Below are positions 32,770-44,733 of a stretch of DNA of 64,000 nucleotides, one piece after another. Position 1 is the first letter of the stretch; every line of letters starts with the position of its first letter. A model generated the notes under the pieces. It was not told the origin of the DNA. It saw only the letters and a program-made list of their open reading frames with translations, and made no database searches. Source of the DNA: Tilletia caries (Eukaryota > Basidiomycota > Exobasidiomycetes > Tilletiales > Tilletiaceae); contig JALUTQ010000041.1 in NCBI GenBank assembly GCA_032718865.1, forward strand, positions 558,001 to 622,000, read 5' to 3'. Position numbers and translations under genes: made by a program.

Positions 32770-33140
32770 CTCTCCGCGCCTCGCTCTCAAGTCTCAGGGT
32801 AGCTTCGCTATCCTTCGGGCTTCGAGCTCTCCGCAATGATTTTCCACACAACATAGGTGATGAGCAGATAGACATAGAACTCCCCAAAGATGTAATGTAA
32901 CATGTGTATTGCGTACCTGATCGGTGACCCACAGGCCACAGTTGACAAATCGATATGGACTGACGCTTACCGCGCCTCGCTCTCAGGGTAGCTTCGCTAC
33001 CCTTCGAGCTCTCCGCCATGATTATCCACACAGCATAGATGATGGGCAGATACAACTCCCCAAAGATGTAATGTAACATGTGTATTGCGTACCTGACGGT
33101 GACCCACAGGCCACAGTTGACAAATCGATATGGACTGACG
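32770..33140. repeat. Tandem pair of about 180 bp with an internal hairpin
   Basis: Two related units (about 32770-32960 and 32970-33140) share GCGCCTCGCTCTC, the hairpin GGTAGCTTCGCTACC, CTCCCCAAAGATGTAATG and GACCCACAGGCCACAGTTG, ending in ATCGATATGGACTGACG. The first unit carries extra bases and one mismatch in the hairpin arm. Confidence 0.85.
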
Positions 33141-33141
33141 A

Positions 33142-33194
33142 GTAGTCAGTAGTCAGTAGTCAGTAGTCAGCAGTCAGTAGTCAGTAGTCAGTAG
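33142..33194. repeat. TAGTCAG heptanucleotide array
   Basis: About seven units with one substitution (CAGTCAG) lie directly after the 180-bp tandem pair. Confidence 0.9.
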
Positions 33195-33381
33195 CATTCT
33201 GGTCTTCTGGAGCACCATCCCCTGGTAGATGCAGGCGTGTATCTCAAGCAACTTACGACTGGCACGACTTGTAAGTTTTAGGCAGGTCAGAGTTGAAGGT
33301 TGGTGAACGCTGGAGTAAGTTGGGCAGTTGGTAGCTGCGTGAATCGTGATGCGTTCGTCAAAAAAAAGTTGAAGACCTTTC

Positions 33382-33462
33382 AACTTTCTCGGAGGGTTTT
33401 TGAGTTTTGACTATGGCTATGAACTTCCTCGGAGGGTTTTTGACTTTTTGACTATGGCTATC
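33382..33462. repeat. Two-copy tandem repeat of about 45 bp
   Basis: CTCGGAGGGTTTTTGA followed by GACTATGGCTAT occurs twice, with a small length difference in the T runs. Confidence 0.85.
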
Positions 33463-35124
33463 GAAGGCGTGGGAAAAGTGGAGGTGGAAGACAGACAGAA
33501 ACGGGCAACGAACGGCGGAAGGACGGCATGTGAACAGCAAATTGCTATCTTCATAAAGAAAACTGGGAGAAATCGAGAGCGTCGATGGATGCTTAGAACA
33601 CGGACACCCAGGCGAAGTTTGAGAAGATTTAAAGGAGTTTTGAAGAATTTCATTCGAAGGATGTTGCAACACTTTTTCTCGGCCGTAAAAATCTAAGGGG
33701 CAGATATAACCCCATACTAAAGTCTGGGGAATTGGCATTTTTATGGGTCTGCTCTACTGGGGTCCAAGTGAGCTTCCGCTGGAAGGCGAATGATGCGTGG
33801 GAACAGAAAAAGCGTTTATGAACCCAACAAACAAATGAACAACTCAAACTCGGAGAAAAAAAACGTTCGAAAGGCGGGATGGGTTGGATCAAAAGCGAAG
33901 CAATGATGTGATGCTCAACTACACACCGCAAGGAATAACAGAGGCAGTGGGGTGGCGGACAATGATGTGGTAGCCACAATAAGAAGAAGGATTGCGGCGT
34001 GCGGCACGACCGTGGTCTTGTGTGTACGACGCGTTCGAAGCCTGGAGAACAATCATGACCTTCTCATGCTTTTGTTCTCACGCCCCCCAATTACCAATAA
34101 AAACCACTACGTTCACCTTGACGCGACACGTTCCTCCACCACTCTCAATGCTCTCCTTCCCCAAGAAATCCCTACTGAACCTTTGCTTTGCCGCTTTATG
34201 TGAATAGAACATTGACAAGCGCCATGGCCCAAACATCTGCAGATCTTTCGTCCTTCCACAAAGCATCCTTCGGTCAATCGGCGATCAACTGAATGGAGCG
34301 TTGGAGCTTCGAATAGAATCATACGCTCGACGCCCGCTTCAGTATAGTGAGTCATCTTCTCGGCCCCTGTCCATGGATAACATCCTGATCATTATTTCCT
34401 TCGCATTTCTCTCATCCGTCAATATAATTTTTTTGTGCTTACCGTTCCTCCCTTCTTTCTCCCTCAAGTCTATCGGCTCTCCTCTCCTAACCATTTGCAG
34501 CTCGATCTCTTGCCTATCCCGCCCGCTTTTGTTTCCCAGTTCTGTACAGCTGCTCCTGCTGACCTGTCCTTTCAATGACCTCACTGTCTCCTTTCGTCTT
34601 GCAGGATCCGCTCACTCTCCTATCCCGTTCGCCAGCAGGCCTTGAAATTCGCCCTTCCCTTGCGGCTCGCCTCACTCTCCTCCAAACTTTCTCCCGCACT
34701 TCGCCCTTTCTTCTTCCGGTCCTCCTCATTCTGGTACGGTGCAATACGGTCGATACCTACCTGGCTTCATATTTGGCTCCGCCTGTCACACGCTGGAACT
34801 CTCCTTGGTGTGTATTCCATACCATGCCTTTGCCCTACTCGCCGATAACTTCAACGCTCCCACTATATGTAGATCATCAGTTCTCCTCTCTCACAGATGT
34901 AATTATATCCCAATTTCTACATCCTATCCCAACACCCAGTGTTAGAAGCCATCAACGTATAAAGAGACTGCCACCGTGGAGGTTCAGAATTTCGCCGCTT
35001 GTCGGCTTACACTCCCCCTGTTATGGGAAATGGTCTGCTTGCCTGCTCCGGCCTGGCTCATGGCTGGGGGAGGCGGTCATGACGGAAATGAAAGGCGTAA
35101 ATTCGCGAAAAAGGAACCTCACCC

Positions 35125-35154
35125 GCCTCGCGCCTCGCGCCTCGCGCCTCGCTC
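35125..35154. repeat. GCCTCGC heptanucleotide array
   Basis: About four seven-base units lie in otherwise noncoding DNA. Confidence 0.85.
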
Positions 35155-36487
35155 GTTTCAACGTTCCAAAATTGTCGAAGCCGACGAGTGCCCCCTTCGC
35201 GGCTTAGCCAGGCCCACCCACCCACTGTCAGCTGCGTTCCGTTTTCGAATCCCGGTAAGGGTACGTGCGAGGTTACACATGTACCGATGAGATTATTTCT
35301 ACTTTTAGCTTCGGGCGAGTTCACATGGAGACAAGATTGAACGGATCAGCCGAACGCCTGGCGGTCAGAGAGTGATGCAAGTTAAGCAAGGCGCAAGCAG
35401 GCCTGCAGGCTGTAACATGCAACATGTCAGTTAAAGCTGGCTGCTGGGAAGACGTGATGAAGCGATGAGGTAGGGCGACGGACCGCTGGGCGCTGTCGTG
35501 GATGTTTGATATGTGGTCAAGTGATGAGATGGAAGCTGCAACTCTTTGATCTGATGGGGTCAGCCTTCCCTGACCGCCTGACCGAGGCGGTGCATGGACG
35601 CTGTGCTGTGCAGTGCATTGCTGGAGACTAAGGAGGACACATTTAGGGAGGAGAACAAGGAGGACGACGCTTGGTGGGGAGAGTGGAACTGTGGGGCTTC
35701 CTTGTGGTGAGAGTAGTGGTGGGAGCTGATCGAGTCGATCTGGGCCAGAGGAGTGGGGAGTGGGGGATCCGGGTAATCGGAGTGGAGTTGGCAGTTGGCA
35801 TGAGGGCACGATGAGGCGATGAGGGATGGCAAAGGGGGGTTGCGACTTGGCGGGCTTGCGGGCGTTGCGGCGTTGCGGGTTTGCTGATGTCCAGTTGCGC
35901 CATCGGTTCTGCATTTTGTGTTGGTTGGTGTTTGATGCGATGACACGATGGGAACCGAGTCATGTTGTCGAGAGAGGACCGCCCCGATCTCGAGCCAAGG
36001 GTGTTTGCTTCCCATCAGTCAGTGCATCAGCGCATCAGCAAGCAGAGCAGCGAAAGATACAAAAGGGCGGACCCCATCGCTGATCGCATTTGATTCCTCC
36101 TTCTCCCCTACTGCCAACGACGACATCCTCTGCCAGCTCCTCACTCCCTCCCACTCTCGCATCTTCCTCTCTCATCATGTTCGCCATCTGAACATCACCA
36201 CTCCCCCCGATCACAGACAATCCCCCGCGCCTCTCACCCAGCCGCCCTTGTGGGACAACAGACAACAACCCCTTCCTCCGATCCTCGACACCCAGACATT
36301 TCCTAAGATAACATCACAGCACTCGAACCTCGTGATCCACCATGGACAACAGCCACTACCACAACACACAGCCATCAGCATCGTCACCAGCAACAGCAGC
36401 CACAACTCTGCCCATCCCATTCGCTCGCCCACCAAGCATACAGCATCAAACCAGCATCGATTAGGCACATCACAAACCACAACCACA

Positions 36488-36603
36488 ATGTCAAACACAC
36501 TCCGCGACTTCTCAGCGGGCGAGGGCCTCCGAAGGACCGTCCTCGTCCGCAACGCCATGCTCGCAAACCTCCGTCGAGTCGAACTCATCGAACTCAAGCA
36601 AGC

Positions 36604-36636
<33 letters not shown>

Positions 36637-37498
36637 ACAGCTTGCCCTCCAAGCTGCCAACCAGTCCATCTCCCATCACACTGCCCCCGCTGACGACGAC
36701 GACGACGACGAAGACGATGCGTTTGTACCGGTCTCATACCCCTGGCAACAACGCGCAGCAGAAGCATCAACCCCCGATGCGCAGCAACCAACACACTCTC
36801 AAGGCCTCGCTTACGAGGGCGATCTCAGCCCCGGCTCCAGCTCCACTTCCAGTTCCAGCTCCGCATCTCCCTCCTCATCCACATCTTCCCTTCCTGCCAG
36901 CATCATCGACGAGCAAGAACAAGCATGGTTCGACGAAGTCCTCTTCGAGCTCGAGAACGGACTCGATGATGATGATGACGATGATGACGACGACGACGAC
37001 GACGAGGCCGATGACGAGGCGCTTCTGGACAGCGTCTCTAGCATTCATCCTGCCGACGAACTCGTGCGCAGCAAGGACTTTGCGACCACTTCCTCTCTCG
37101 AACTGAGCTCCTCTCTCGAAGACGTTCCCGATCTCATCACTGATGATGAGGAGGATCCCGGCAGTAGCGATGACGACGATGCCGATGATGATGATGACGA
37201 AGAAGCACAACATCTGCCACCCTCATCACGCAAGCTCCCACCTTCTCCAGCACGAGTCGTGGTCCATTCCTCAAATTCGATCCCTGCCTCTATCGACTCG
37301 GAAATCCCATCTCGTTCTCACAATCGGTTCCTGACACTCTCTGGCAGTGCTGACAAGACGAAACAACAAAAACAACAACAACAAAAGCAGCTTCCCGGCG
37401 CTGAGCTCGGCACTCAAGACGCGGTTCTGCACCTTCTGCCTCCCACCCTCGCTCTTCCGAGGCATCTTCCGCGGCCGGTATCCCCTGATGCGCATTGA
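36488..37498 (+). CDS. Acidic low-complexity protein of unknown function
   Basis: This is a 336-aa frame starting at the ATG at 36488. It begins with a compact segment (GLRRTVLVRNAMLANLRRVE) that may be helical, then a run of 12 Gln, several Asp runs of up to about 13 residues, Ser-rich linkers, and a basic Lys/Gln stretch near the end. A short region, EQAWFDEVLFELENGL, between the low-complexity tracts could be a conserved motif. No domain is recognised. An upstream in-frame extension to 35948 exists but reads like leader sequence. Acidic Ser-rich composition fits a nuclear or transcription-related protein, but that is only a guess. The C-terminus could continue through an intron. Confidence 0.6.
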
Positions 37499-38035
37499 AT
37501 GCGTTTCTTTTCGCTCGCTCCCATTTCTTGCTTTCCCCCAACCCACGTCATCTTTCCCTTCTCTCCCTCTCTCTCTTTCCCTCTGCACTACTGCATCCTC
37601 CCCCTCATCTGTGTCTCGTAGAACGTTGAATGCAAACCTCTCTTTCTCGGTGTCACCGTTCCCTCATTTCACCTTGCTGTCTGATCGCAACGATCCACTT
37701 TTGCATGCTGATTCCGCTCGGAATGCTGAGACAGTTTCGTCCTTGTCCTTGAAGTTATACTGTAGACGCCGGACTCGCACTTGCTTATTAGCGGTGCTCT
37801 CTTGTTGTTGAGGAACGCGCCAAGGTTGATGTCAGGGTCCCAGCGCGAGTCATCAGAGCGCTGTGCGACGTTGTGTTGCTCTGCACGTGACCAGAACGCG
37901 AGCGACGCGACCCAGAGAACAACACCCAAGATCGTCTCTCCATCGAGAGAACAACACCAACTCAAGCGAGAGACGATTCCTCCGCATCGACCACAAGACC
38001 TGGAAGAGCACATCGTAATCAGAAATCAAGAAACA
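37499..38035. other. Intergenic region upstream of kinesin-6
   Basis: This is pyrimidine-rich DNA followed by a purine-rich leader. No gene or strong regulatory element was recognised. Confidence 0.5.
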
Positions 38036-41000
38036 ATGGCACCCAGCTCACCAACGAAGGCAAGCTCAGTACGCGGCTCGAGCACGGGCGGGACCACCAG
38101 CCGCCTCCGCACCGCCCGTTCTCAACGAGACAAAGAGCTCAAGGGAGGAGCAGGAGGAGAAGACTCCTCCACCACCACCACCGACGAGTCCTACTTCTCC
38201 ATCTCCACCATGGAAAGCGCAGCCTCATCGCGCACCCCATCGCAAACTACCACCGGCCCCACTACTGGCAACACATCCACCTCCGTCCGGGAAACTCGCG
38301 CGCGGACTCGGGCTGCGCTGCAGAATAGCACCAATCGGCCTCTCCTCGATCGGAGTGATACCGCCACGTCCTCCTCCTCCTCCTCCTTATCATCAACGAC
38401 ATCGTCAACAACGGCGAACAAGAAGACGTCGTCGTCCTCGCTCGCGTCGGCAGCTTCGTCGGCGTCGGCGTCGGCCAGTTCGTCCATCCCGCAATCGTCG
38501 ACGATCGCTTTGGGTCTTGGACGGGTGAAGGCGCAGGCGAAAGCACTCGAGAGTAGACCGGCGCTCTTACAGCAGTCGTCCAGTCAGGCCGTTCTGCGCT
38601 CCGTCGAGGCTGTGCCGGTGAACGTGGCTGCAGCTGGGAATGCGGCCTCGGCTGTTGCGGCGTCCAAGGACGGCCTGCGCGGCGCGGGAGGGAGCCCGGA
38701 GAAGGAAGCTGGTCTGTTGGCTAGTCCTAGCAAAGCACGACTGGCGGCTAAGAAGTTGCCTGCGTCCAAAATCAGCTGTTTCGAAATGGAAGATTCGGAG
38801 GGGATCAAAGTGCGTTCCTTTTGAAACGTCCACGCTCTTCATTTTGCTCTATCACGCTCAACGTACGTTCCTCGTCTCTCCCATAGGCTTTCCTTCGCAT
38901 TCGACCAGCTCCACAGGAGGACAAGGAGTACGCGGAACCGTATATCCAGATTCTGAATGAGACTCAGGTGCTGATGAAACCCCCTCGCGAGGTCAGTCGT
39001 GTTCTGTCAACGGGACGTTATTGATTACCTGCCACATTCGCTGACTATTCGAAACACGCTTCACCTCTACAGGGAGCCGCCAACAGCATTCGAGCCCGCG
39101 TACACGCCTCCAGCCTCCCCATCAAATACACCTTCACCCGCGTCTTTGCGCCCACCATCCCCGCCCTCAACTCCCCCGCGCTCAGTACGCCCAAGCCAAC
39201 AGCCCCATCGGCGCCAACGAACGATCAAGCCTCCTTCTTCCAACATACGACTTTGCCCCTCGTTCGCGAGTTGCTCTCCGGCCAGTCCGGGCTCATCTTC
39301 ACCTACGGCGTGACCAACTCGGGCAAGAGCTTCACGGTGCTCGGTGGCAGCCGGAAGAACGAGGCTGGTATCTTGCCGAGGGCGCTCGATGTTATCTTTA
39401 ACTCGATCCAGGACCGGCAGCTTGATGATCCCCGCATTCGGCCGCGCGGGTTGGTCGGTGTCGAGTTGTTGCCGCCCTCGGCGGCCGAGGTTGGTGAGAC
39501 TGCCAGCGGCGACGCGTCGGAGGAGATCAGCACGGCGTCTGCTGCTTCGTCGGTGAATACGACTGTCAAATCGGCCTCGGGACGTCCCTTTGTCGTTCCG
39601 AATCCCGCGAACCGACGTGGTCCTGCCCCCGCCCGCTCGGCTTCAGCGACTTCGCACACCATCACCGCGTCTCCTATGCCGACGTATGAGATGGAAGCGG
39701 TGACGGTGCCGATCGATCGGAATTACCGGTACAGCGTCTGGGTCAGCTATGTGGAAGTCTATAACGAGAAGCTGTTTGACTTGCTTGACGCTGCGGTGGG
39801 CGAGCCGGGCTCGTTGCCTGGGAGCGGTACGGATCAGCAGGGTCGATCGAGTGCGAATGGTCCCGGGACCAGCTCGAGTGCGACAAAGCAGTCCGGCGGG
39901 CTGGCTTCGACCTTTGGCATCGCTCGTACCGATACGATGCGCGGTTCGAACTGGAGCATTGCGTCCGGCTCCGGATCTGGGTCTGGCGACAGGGGCAACA
40001 TGGCTGGATCGGGTGACATGCTCCAGCAGCAGCACATTACGCTCAACCGTCGTCCGCTCGTGCTGAAGAACGATCCGGATCCGCACGCGGGGGGCAAGTA
40101 CGTCGCTGGCCTGTCGGAGCACCGGGTCACGTCGGTCCAAGAGGCTCAGGCGTTGCTTCAGCGCGGAACGGAGAACCGGATCGTGTTTGGCACGCTTGCG
40201 AACCGGATGAGTTCTCGCTCTCACGGGGTGTTCACCATCAAGGTGATCCGGGAGCACGCGGGCACGGTTGCAGCGACATCGGCGGCCGAGCGCGAGTTTT
40301 ACACCTCCCGGCTGAGCATCGTTGATCTGGCTGGCTCCGAACGCGCCTCGAACACCGGCTTGATGAGCGGCGAGAGGCTCAAGGAGGCCGGTAATATCAA
40401 CAAGAGTCTGATGTGCCTTGGCCAGTGTCTCGAGACGATACGTAAGAACCAGGCCCGGATGGCGAGCATGATTCCGGCGCCTGTCAGCGTACAGGACGTG
40501 TTCTCCGGCGGTTCCTCGGCTGGTATCTCAAATCTATCGGTCAAACGTCGACTGTCCGTCGTTCCGTTCCGCCACTCCAAGCTGACGGAGCTCTTCCAGT
40601 CCTACTTCCCCGGGCCGGACGTGGTCGCCTCCGGAGGAGCAGGCGCAGGAAGGGCGGTGATGATCGTCAATGCGAACCCGTTCGACACTGGATATGACGA
40701 GAACAGCCATGTGATGAAGTTCAGTGCTGTGGCGCGCGATGTGCAGGTGTCCCTGGCCCGGCCGGGTGGGTTGCCTGTTGCAGTCTATGGTGGAGGTGCG
40801 GGCGGTGTGACGCCATCAACCTCTGCACCTGCGTTCGCCTTCGTCGGTCGGAGTGGGTTGATCGGTGTGCCTCCGATCCGATTTGGGCCTTCCACTCCGA
40901 GCGCACGGGGTGTGGGCGGGGCGGCGGATCGTGGTGCGATGCTGCCTTCTTCGCCGACCAAGAAGGCGGGTGTCAATTCGAGCCCGGTCAAGTCTGCTGC

Positions 41001-41985
41001 TGCTGGACCGCGCGGCAAGGTCGCCACTGGGCTTTCATCGGCCGACGCGATTGATCTTGCCTCTTCCGATGGGCCTGAGATTACTATAATAGAGAGTGAG
41101 TCTTGATTTGAGAGACGGATCGGAGTGGTATTTCCTTTTCGGGTTGGGAGATGTACTGACTCCTCATGTGATATCTTTCTTCCTCTTCAGTAAGCGACGA
41201 TGAAGGTGACGACGACTCCGATGCATTCGTTGATATGCTTGTCGAGAAGCATGAGGAGCTACGGCAGCAGGTAAGTGGATATGATGAACCCACTTTTGTG
41301 CTTTTGTGCGATCTCCCGGTGAGTTGAAGCTAAGTCAACAATGCTCTACCTTTGTCAGCTCTACGAAAGCGAGCTCAACGCTAGTCTCATGGAGCAACGT
41401 GTCCGGGCCGAAATGGCTGACCAGATGGACAAACGCATGCGTGAGATGGAGCGCATGTACATGGATCGTCTTCTGAACGATGTGAGTGATGCAGCGTAGA
41501 TCACAACTCTGCGCGGACGCGCAAGTTGGAGACACCGAGGCTGTTTGTGCTGACAAGTTCCAACCGCTCCCGATCAGGCTGTGGATTCCGAGACGTTCAT
41601 GAACCGCAAGCTGGACTTGTTGGCTGGCGAGCTCGACAGGGAACGCACCCAGACGCAGCTTGTCCCTCAGCGCTCGTTGACAACTGGACTTGAGGATCCC
41701 CGCACGCCTACTCAGTCCAGATTCGCGGCCAAGGCAGCAGCGGCGGCACCCAGGGCGGCCTCGGGCAGCATGGACGAGATCAGCACTGTGGACGACAGCA
41801 GTCTGAGTGAGAGTGTGGCAGAGGTCGAGGATAGTATGATGGAGGAGGAGGACTTCTCGGACGAAGAGGATGACGAGGGGGACGAGTCTCGCGAAGGGGG
41901 CGATGGTGTCAGCTCACTTGGTGTTATCGCGAGCCGGGTTGAGGATGACGAGGATGAGGATGGGCTTGACGAGGTTGATGTATGA
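38036..41985 (+). CDS. Kinesin-6-like motor (MKLP/KIF20/Klp9 group)
   Basis: The six exons are 38036-38809, 38887-38991, 39073-41095, 41191-41270, 41359-41481 and 41578-41985, giving 1170 aa with all junctions in frame. A Ser/Thr-rich N-terminus of about 250 residues precedes the motor. The P-loop reads YGVTNSGKSFTVLG; the VTNSGK form, instead of QTGSGK, is typical of the kinesin-6 group. NRMSSRSHGVFTIKV, SIVDLAGSERASNTG and FRHSKLTELFQSYFPG are also visible. A Ser/Gly-rich insert (about 39450-40020) splits the motor, as the long loop 6 insert does in this group. A short coiled coil and an acidic tail follow. Kinesin-6 motors act at the central spindle in anaphase and cytokinesis. Confidence 0.9.
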
Positions 41986-42282
41986 TGTTGGTTACTTTGA
42001 TCCCGCCCCCCAGTCCTCACTCGGTGGAGCGCGTTGGATTTTCGTCCCCCATTTTTCTGTGATTTCTTACTTTACGTGCGACCCCGCCTGCTTTCCTGTG
42101 ACCTGACGTTTCGAGGTGTAGAACGTTCTCTTTCGAATCTCGCATGACTGGAACGATGTTTGTACTGCCTGTTTTTGAGGCCCAAGTTTGAATGAGTCAC
42201 GAGTACATACGTCTTCATCTTGTGCCAAACACTTATCTGTTTGTTTGGATCGAAGATCGAAGACGTGGTCTGAATATCTGGA
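41986..42282. other. Kinesin-6 3' flank up to the MDH-carrying repeat
   Basis: Presumed 3' UTR and spacer; nothing else is seen. Confidence 0.5.
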
Positions 42283-42993
42283 TTCCCCTAACTTTAGTTA
42301 AGGGGTTATAGGGCGGCTCCCGCCTTACGGCCGTAAGCTTTTTGCCATTCAGGCTCGTAGTTTGGGACTTTTCTTCGCAACTACCAACACAACACACCAT
42401 TCTGAATCAGTAGACCCTTGACCAAATCTAGTCCTGCAACTTCTGGCACAGGTTTCGTGGTTGTAGCATCAGAATTGACTGATCTGTCCTTGAGCCAAAG
42501 TTTGGTTTTTCCTTACATAAGCACAGAGTGCAGAAATCTTGCATACGTAATCAGTTCATTTCGACACTCGACAGACGACAACCAACACCGCCAGCCTTTC
42601 TTCACGCTTCCATCGAAGCCCGACAAGCATCATGCGAATTGAACAATCCCCCCTCGATTTCTTTTTAACCGCTCTCTGCTCACCAAGGTTCAAGTTAATG
42701 ATGCTCACCGCTGTTTTGCTTTTTCTTGCTTAACCTGATGGCTGATACCACTTACCCATACCAGTCTCTGCTTTGTTCCCATTCTGAGTCCGGCCCAGCA
42801 GTCAGCACTCCCGAATTGTCATCCAAGGTGAGCCTCGTGTTTATACGCGCATCTGCATCAGGTGCTCCGGGTTAGGTCCGTACTCACCCATTCGTTTTTC
42901 AGCTCTCTGCTCTTATGAATCCGGTCGACGTCGTCAAGATGAGTAGACTGACTTTCCTCACTCACCATGCCCCATCGGACAGCTCTCTCCCTC

Positions 42994-43370
42994 GACAAAG
43001 CCGCTGCCAAGGTTGCTCCCAAAGCACACCACCTCGTCATCTCCAACCCCGTCAACTCCACCGTGCCCATCGTCGCCGAGGTCTTCAAGTCTTTACGACC
43101 CCAAGCGGTGGGGTTTCCCCCCGACCCCCTCTCCTTCTTCTAACGGCTTTGACGCTTCATGAGTTAAAATGGTGCTCATCACTGCATATCTTCGTACAGT
43201 CTGTTCTGTGTCACGGGTCACCACCTTTGACATCACACGCGCCTCCACCTTCCACTTCGACATCGCCAACGTCAAGCCCGCCGAGGTCAATGTGTCCGTC
43301 GTCGGTGGCCACCTTCGGCGTCACCATTGTGCTTCTCCTCTCTCAAGTCGCCCAGGGTTCCATACTCCAA
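42994..43370 (+). pseudogene. Captured malate dehydrogenase fragment, left copy
   Basis: The first block (about 42994-43120) reads APKAHHLVISNPVNSTVPIV then AEVFK, the conserved NAD-dependent malate dehydrogenase segment with the ISNPVNS motif, and LYDPKRW in the next frame. After a probable intron ending in TACAG, a second block (about 43210-43370) reads VTTFDITRASTF, AEVNVSVVGGH and, in another frame, FGVTIVLLLSQ. This matches the MDH order PVNSTVPI, VTTLD..RAS, VVGGHSG, GVTIVPLLSQ. The N-terminal NAD-binding half and the C-terminus are missing, and the frame breaks several times, so no enzyme can be made. The apparent intron suggests capture of genomic DNA rather than cDNA. Confidence 0.75.
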
Positions 43371-43879
43371 TAGTATGTTCAACACTGGACCTGACCTGAC
43401 CTGACCTGATCTGACTTTCTTTCTGCTGTGCTCTTGCCTCTTCTATATTCCCTTACCTTCGCATCAAGCTCTGTTGGCATTCCTTTGCCCATTCGTCTCC
43501 GGTCTCAGCCTTCACCCGTCTTCTACGTCCCTTCCGTCTGCTTCCCCGGCCGCTTATGTTTCCTATCCCCTAACCTCTCCTTCTGCATTAGCCTCACGCT
43601 TTTTTCTCCGCAGTCTTTTTAATCTTATCTTCATTGCGCTCGCAGCTATTCTCCGTCTTGTTTGTCAATTGTCTCTCTCTGCGCGAAGCCATCATATGAC
43701 ATATCATTCTTTGCTTTCTGCTTCCTTGGTAGATACAGCCGTGCGGGATGATTACGTGTGTGAAGTTCCTCAATCCCTTTTTCACGCAAGTTTGATCAAC
43801 ATTCAAAATGTTACATGGACAATGATATAGATGCTCGTAGCTACGATCGCAAGTCGCAGCCGCATGGCGAAGCAGACGA

Positions 43880-43910
43880 AGGGTAGCGAAGCTACCTTGA
43901 GCTTCTGCGT
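43880..43910. other. GGTAGCTTCGCTACC hairpin in the left MDH-carrying repeat
   Basis: The plus strand carries GGTAGCGAAGCTACC, a six-base stem with a three-base loop. The same core lies in the right copy near 54808 and in the 32.8-33.0 kb tandem pair. Confidence 0.7.
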
Positions 43911-44238
43911 AGCCGTGCTGGGCTGAGATTTGGTGACCTTTCTGATACAAAAGATTCGCGAAAAGGGGAGGGGGGAGAGGACGCCCCCAGTCACGTCTTC
44001 GCACATCTCTACCAGGTCATAAGGGTCTGAGGTCCACATCGAGTCTGAGGGACACCCTGGCCTCTGGGCTTCAGCCGACAGCCAGGTCACTATGGTTCCA
44101 AGGCGTAAGTTGCTGCTACTTAACTTTGTTGACTAAGTCTGTATTTAAATCCCACTCCCAGCCCCCAGCGACCTGTTATTCAACAAGGCGAAAAAGTTAG
44201 GGGAACACTCTGGTAAGGTACGCACCCAGGTCAGGAAT

Positions 44239-44733
44239 ACTGAATTAGCGCAACAAACAACCTCGGCCTTGCTCCGTGCGGTGCGACGTTCTGTGTAGAC
44301 TCATTGATAGAGAAGGAACGTGGATCCAAAGATACACGTGCATAGTAAGAGACCTAAATAGGTCTGGCCAGCTGAGACCCGAGAATGATCCGCCGGGCCC
44401 GCCGTCCCTCAGATCCCGAAGGCAGGGATGCTGAGCGCAGTGAGGCAGACCGCGGCGGCCAGGAGAAGAATGATTTGGGTCGCTGACGTCCTTATATGCA
44501 CGCAGGGATCAAGCTGGAAAGTATCACTGAAATCACTGATTCTGAAAGCAATGGCACCAATGATGAGGATGGAAGAGTCAGAGAGCGCAGGGAAACGCGC
44601 GTATGATTGAGGTGATCGATGTTGCAGCGGAATGGATCATCGCCTGAAAGGGGTCATGAGAATGGAGAACTGTGAAGTGATGAGGCAGGAGGAAACCGCC
44701 ATGAGTGGTGTGAAAGAGAGACCAAGGACAGGA
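44239..44733. other. Spacer between the left MDH-carrying repeat and element C
   Basis: Probably the 3' noncoding region of element C. No gene is visible. Confidence 0.4.

Larger units (their letters stand above)
32286..36487. other. Gene-poor repeat-bearing region between element B and the acidic-protein gene
   Basis: Open frames here are short or low-complexity, and none shows a recognisable domain. The region includes a diverged 180-bp tandem pair (32770-33140), a TAGTCAG array, a 48-bp tandem pair (33382) and a GCCTCGC array (35125). Element B's 3' flank presumably lies at its start. Confidence 0.55.
42283..44238 (+). mobile_element. MDH-carrying repeat element, left copy
   Basis: This 1956-bp segment recurs almost unchanged, inverted, at 54466-56424. 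Similarity to the second copy starts abruptly at ATTCCCCTAAC and stops abruptly after GGTCAGGAAT. A 13-bp motif TTCCCCTAACTTT lies at the left end and occurs inverted near the right end (44193-44205), like a terminal inverted repeat. The shared sequence continues 33 bp past that. No target-site duplication is evident. No transposase is encoded, so this would be a non-autonomous element of unknown class. It carries exons of a malate dehydrogenase gene. Confidence 0.7.

Noticed and set aside
43594..44004. Minus-strand frame of 136 codons in the MDH-carrying repeat (also 54753-55112 plus)
   Set aside because: I considered it as a transposase, but it has no recognisable catalytic motif and low-complexity composition, and the other copy changes frame.
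42283..44238. MDH-carrying repeat as a Helitron (CTGG followed by T near 44213, TC near the left end)
   Set aside because: The shared sequence extends 25 bp past the CTGG, the left base context is not A before TC, and no Rep/helicase is encoded. The evidence is not enough for that class.
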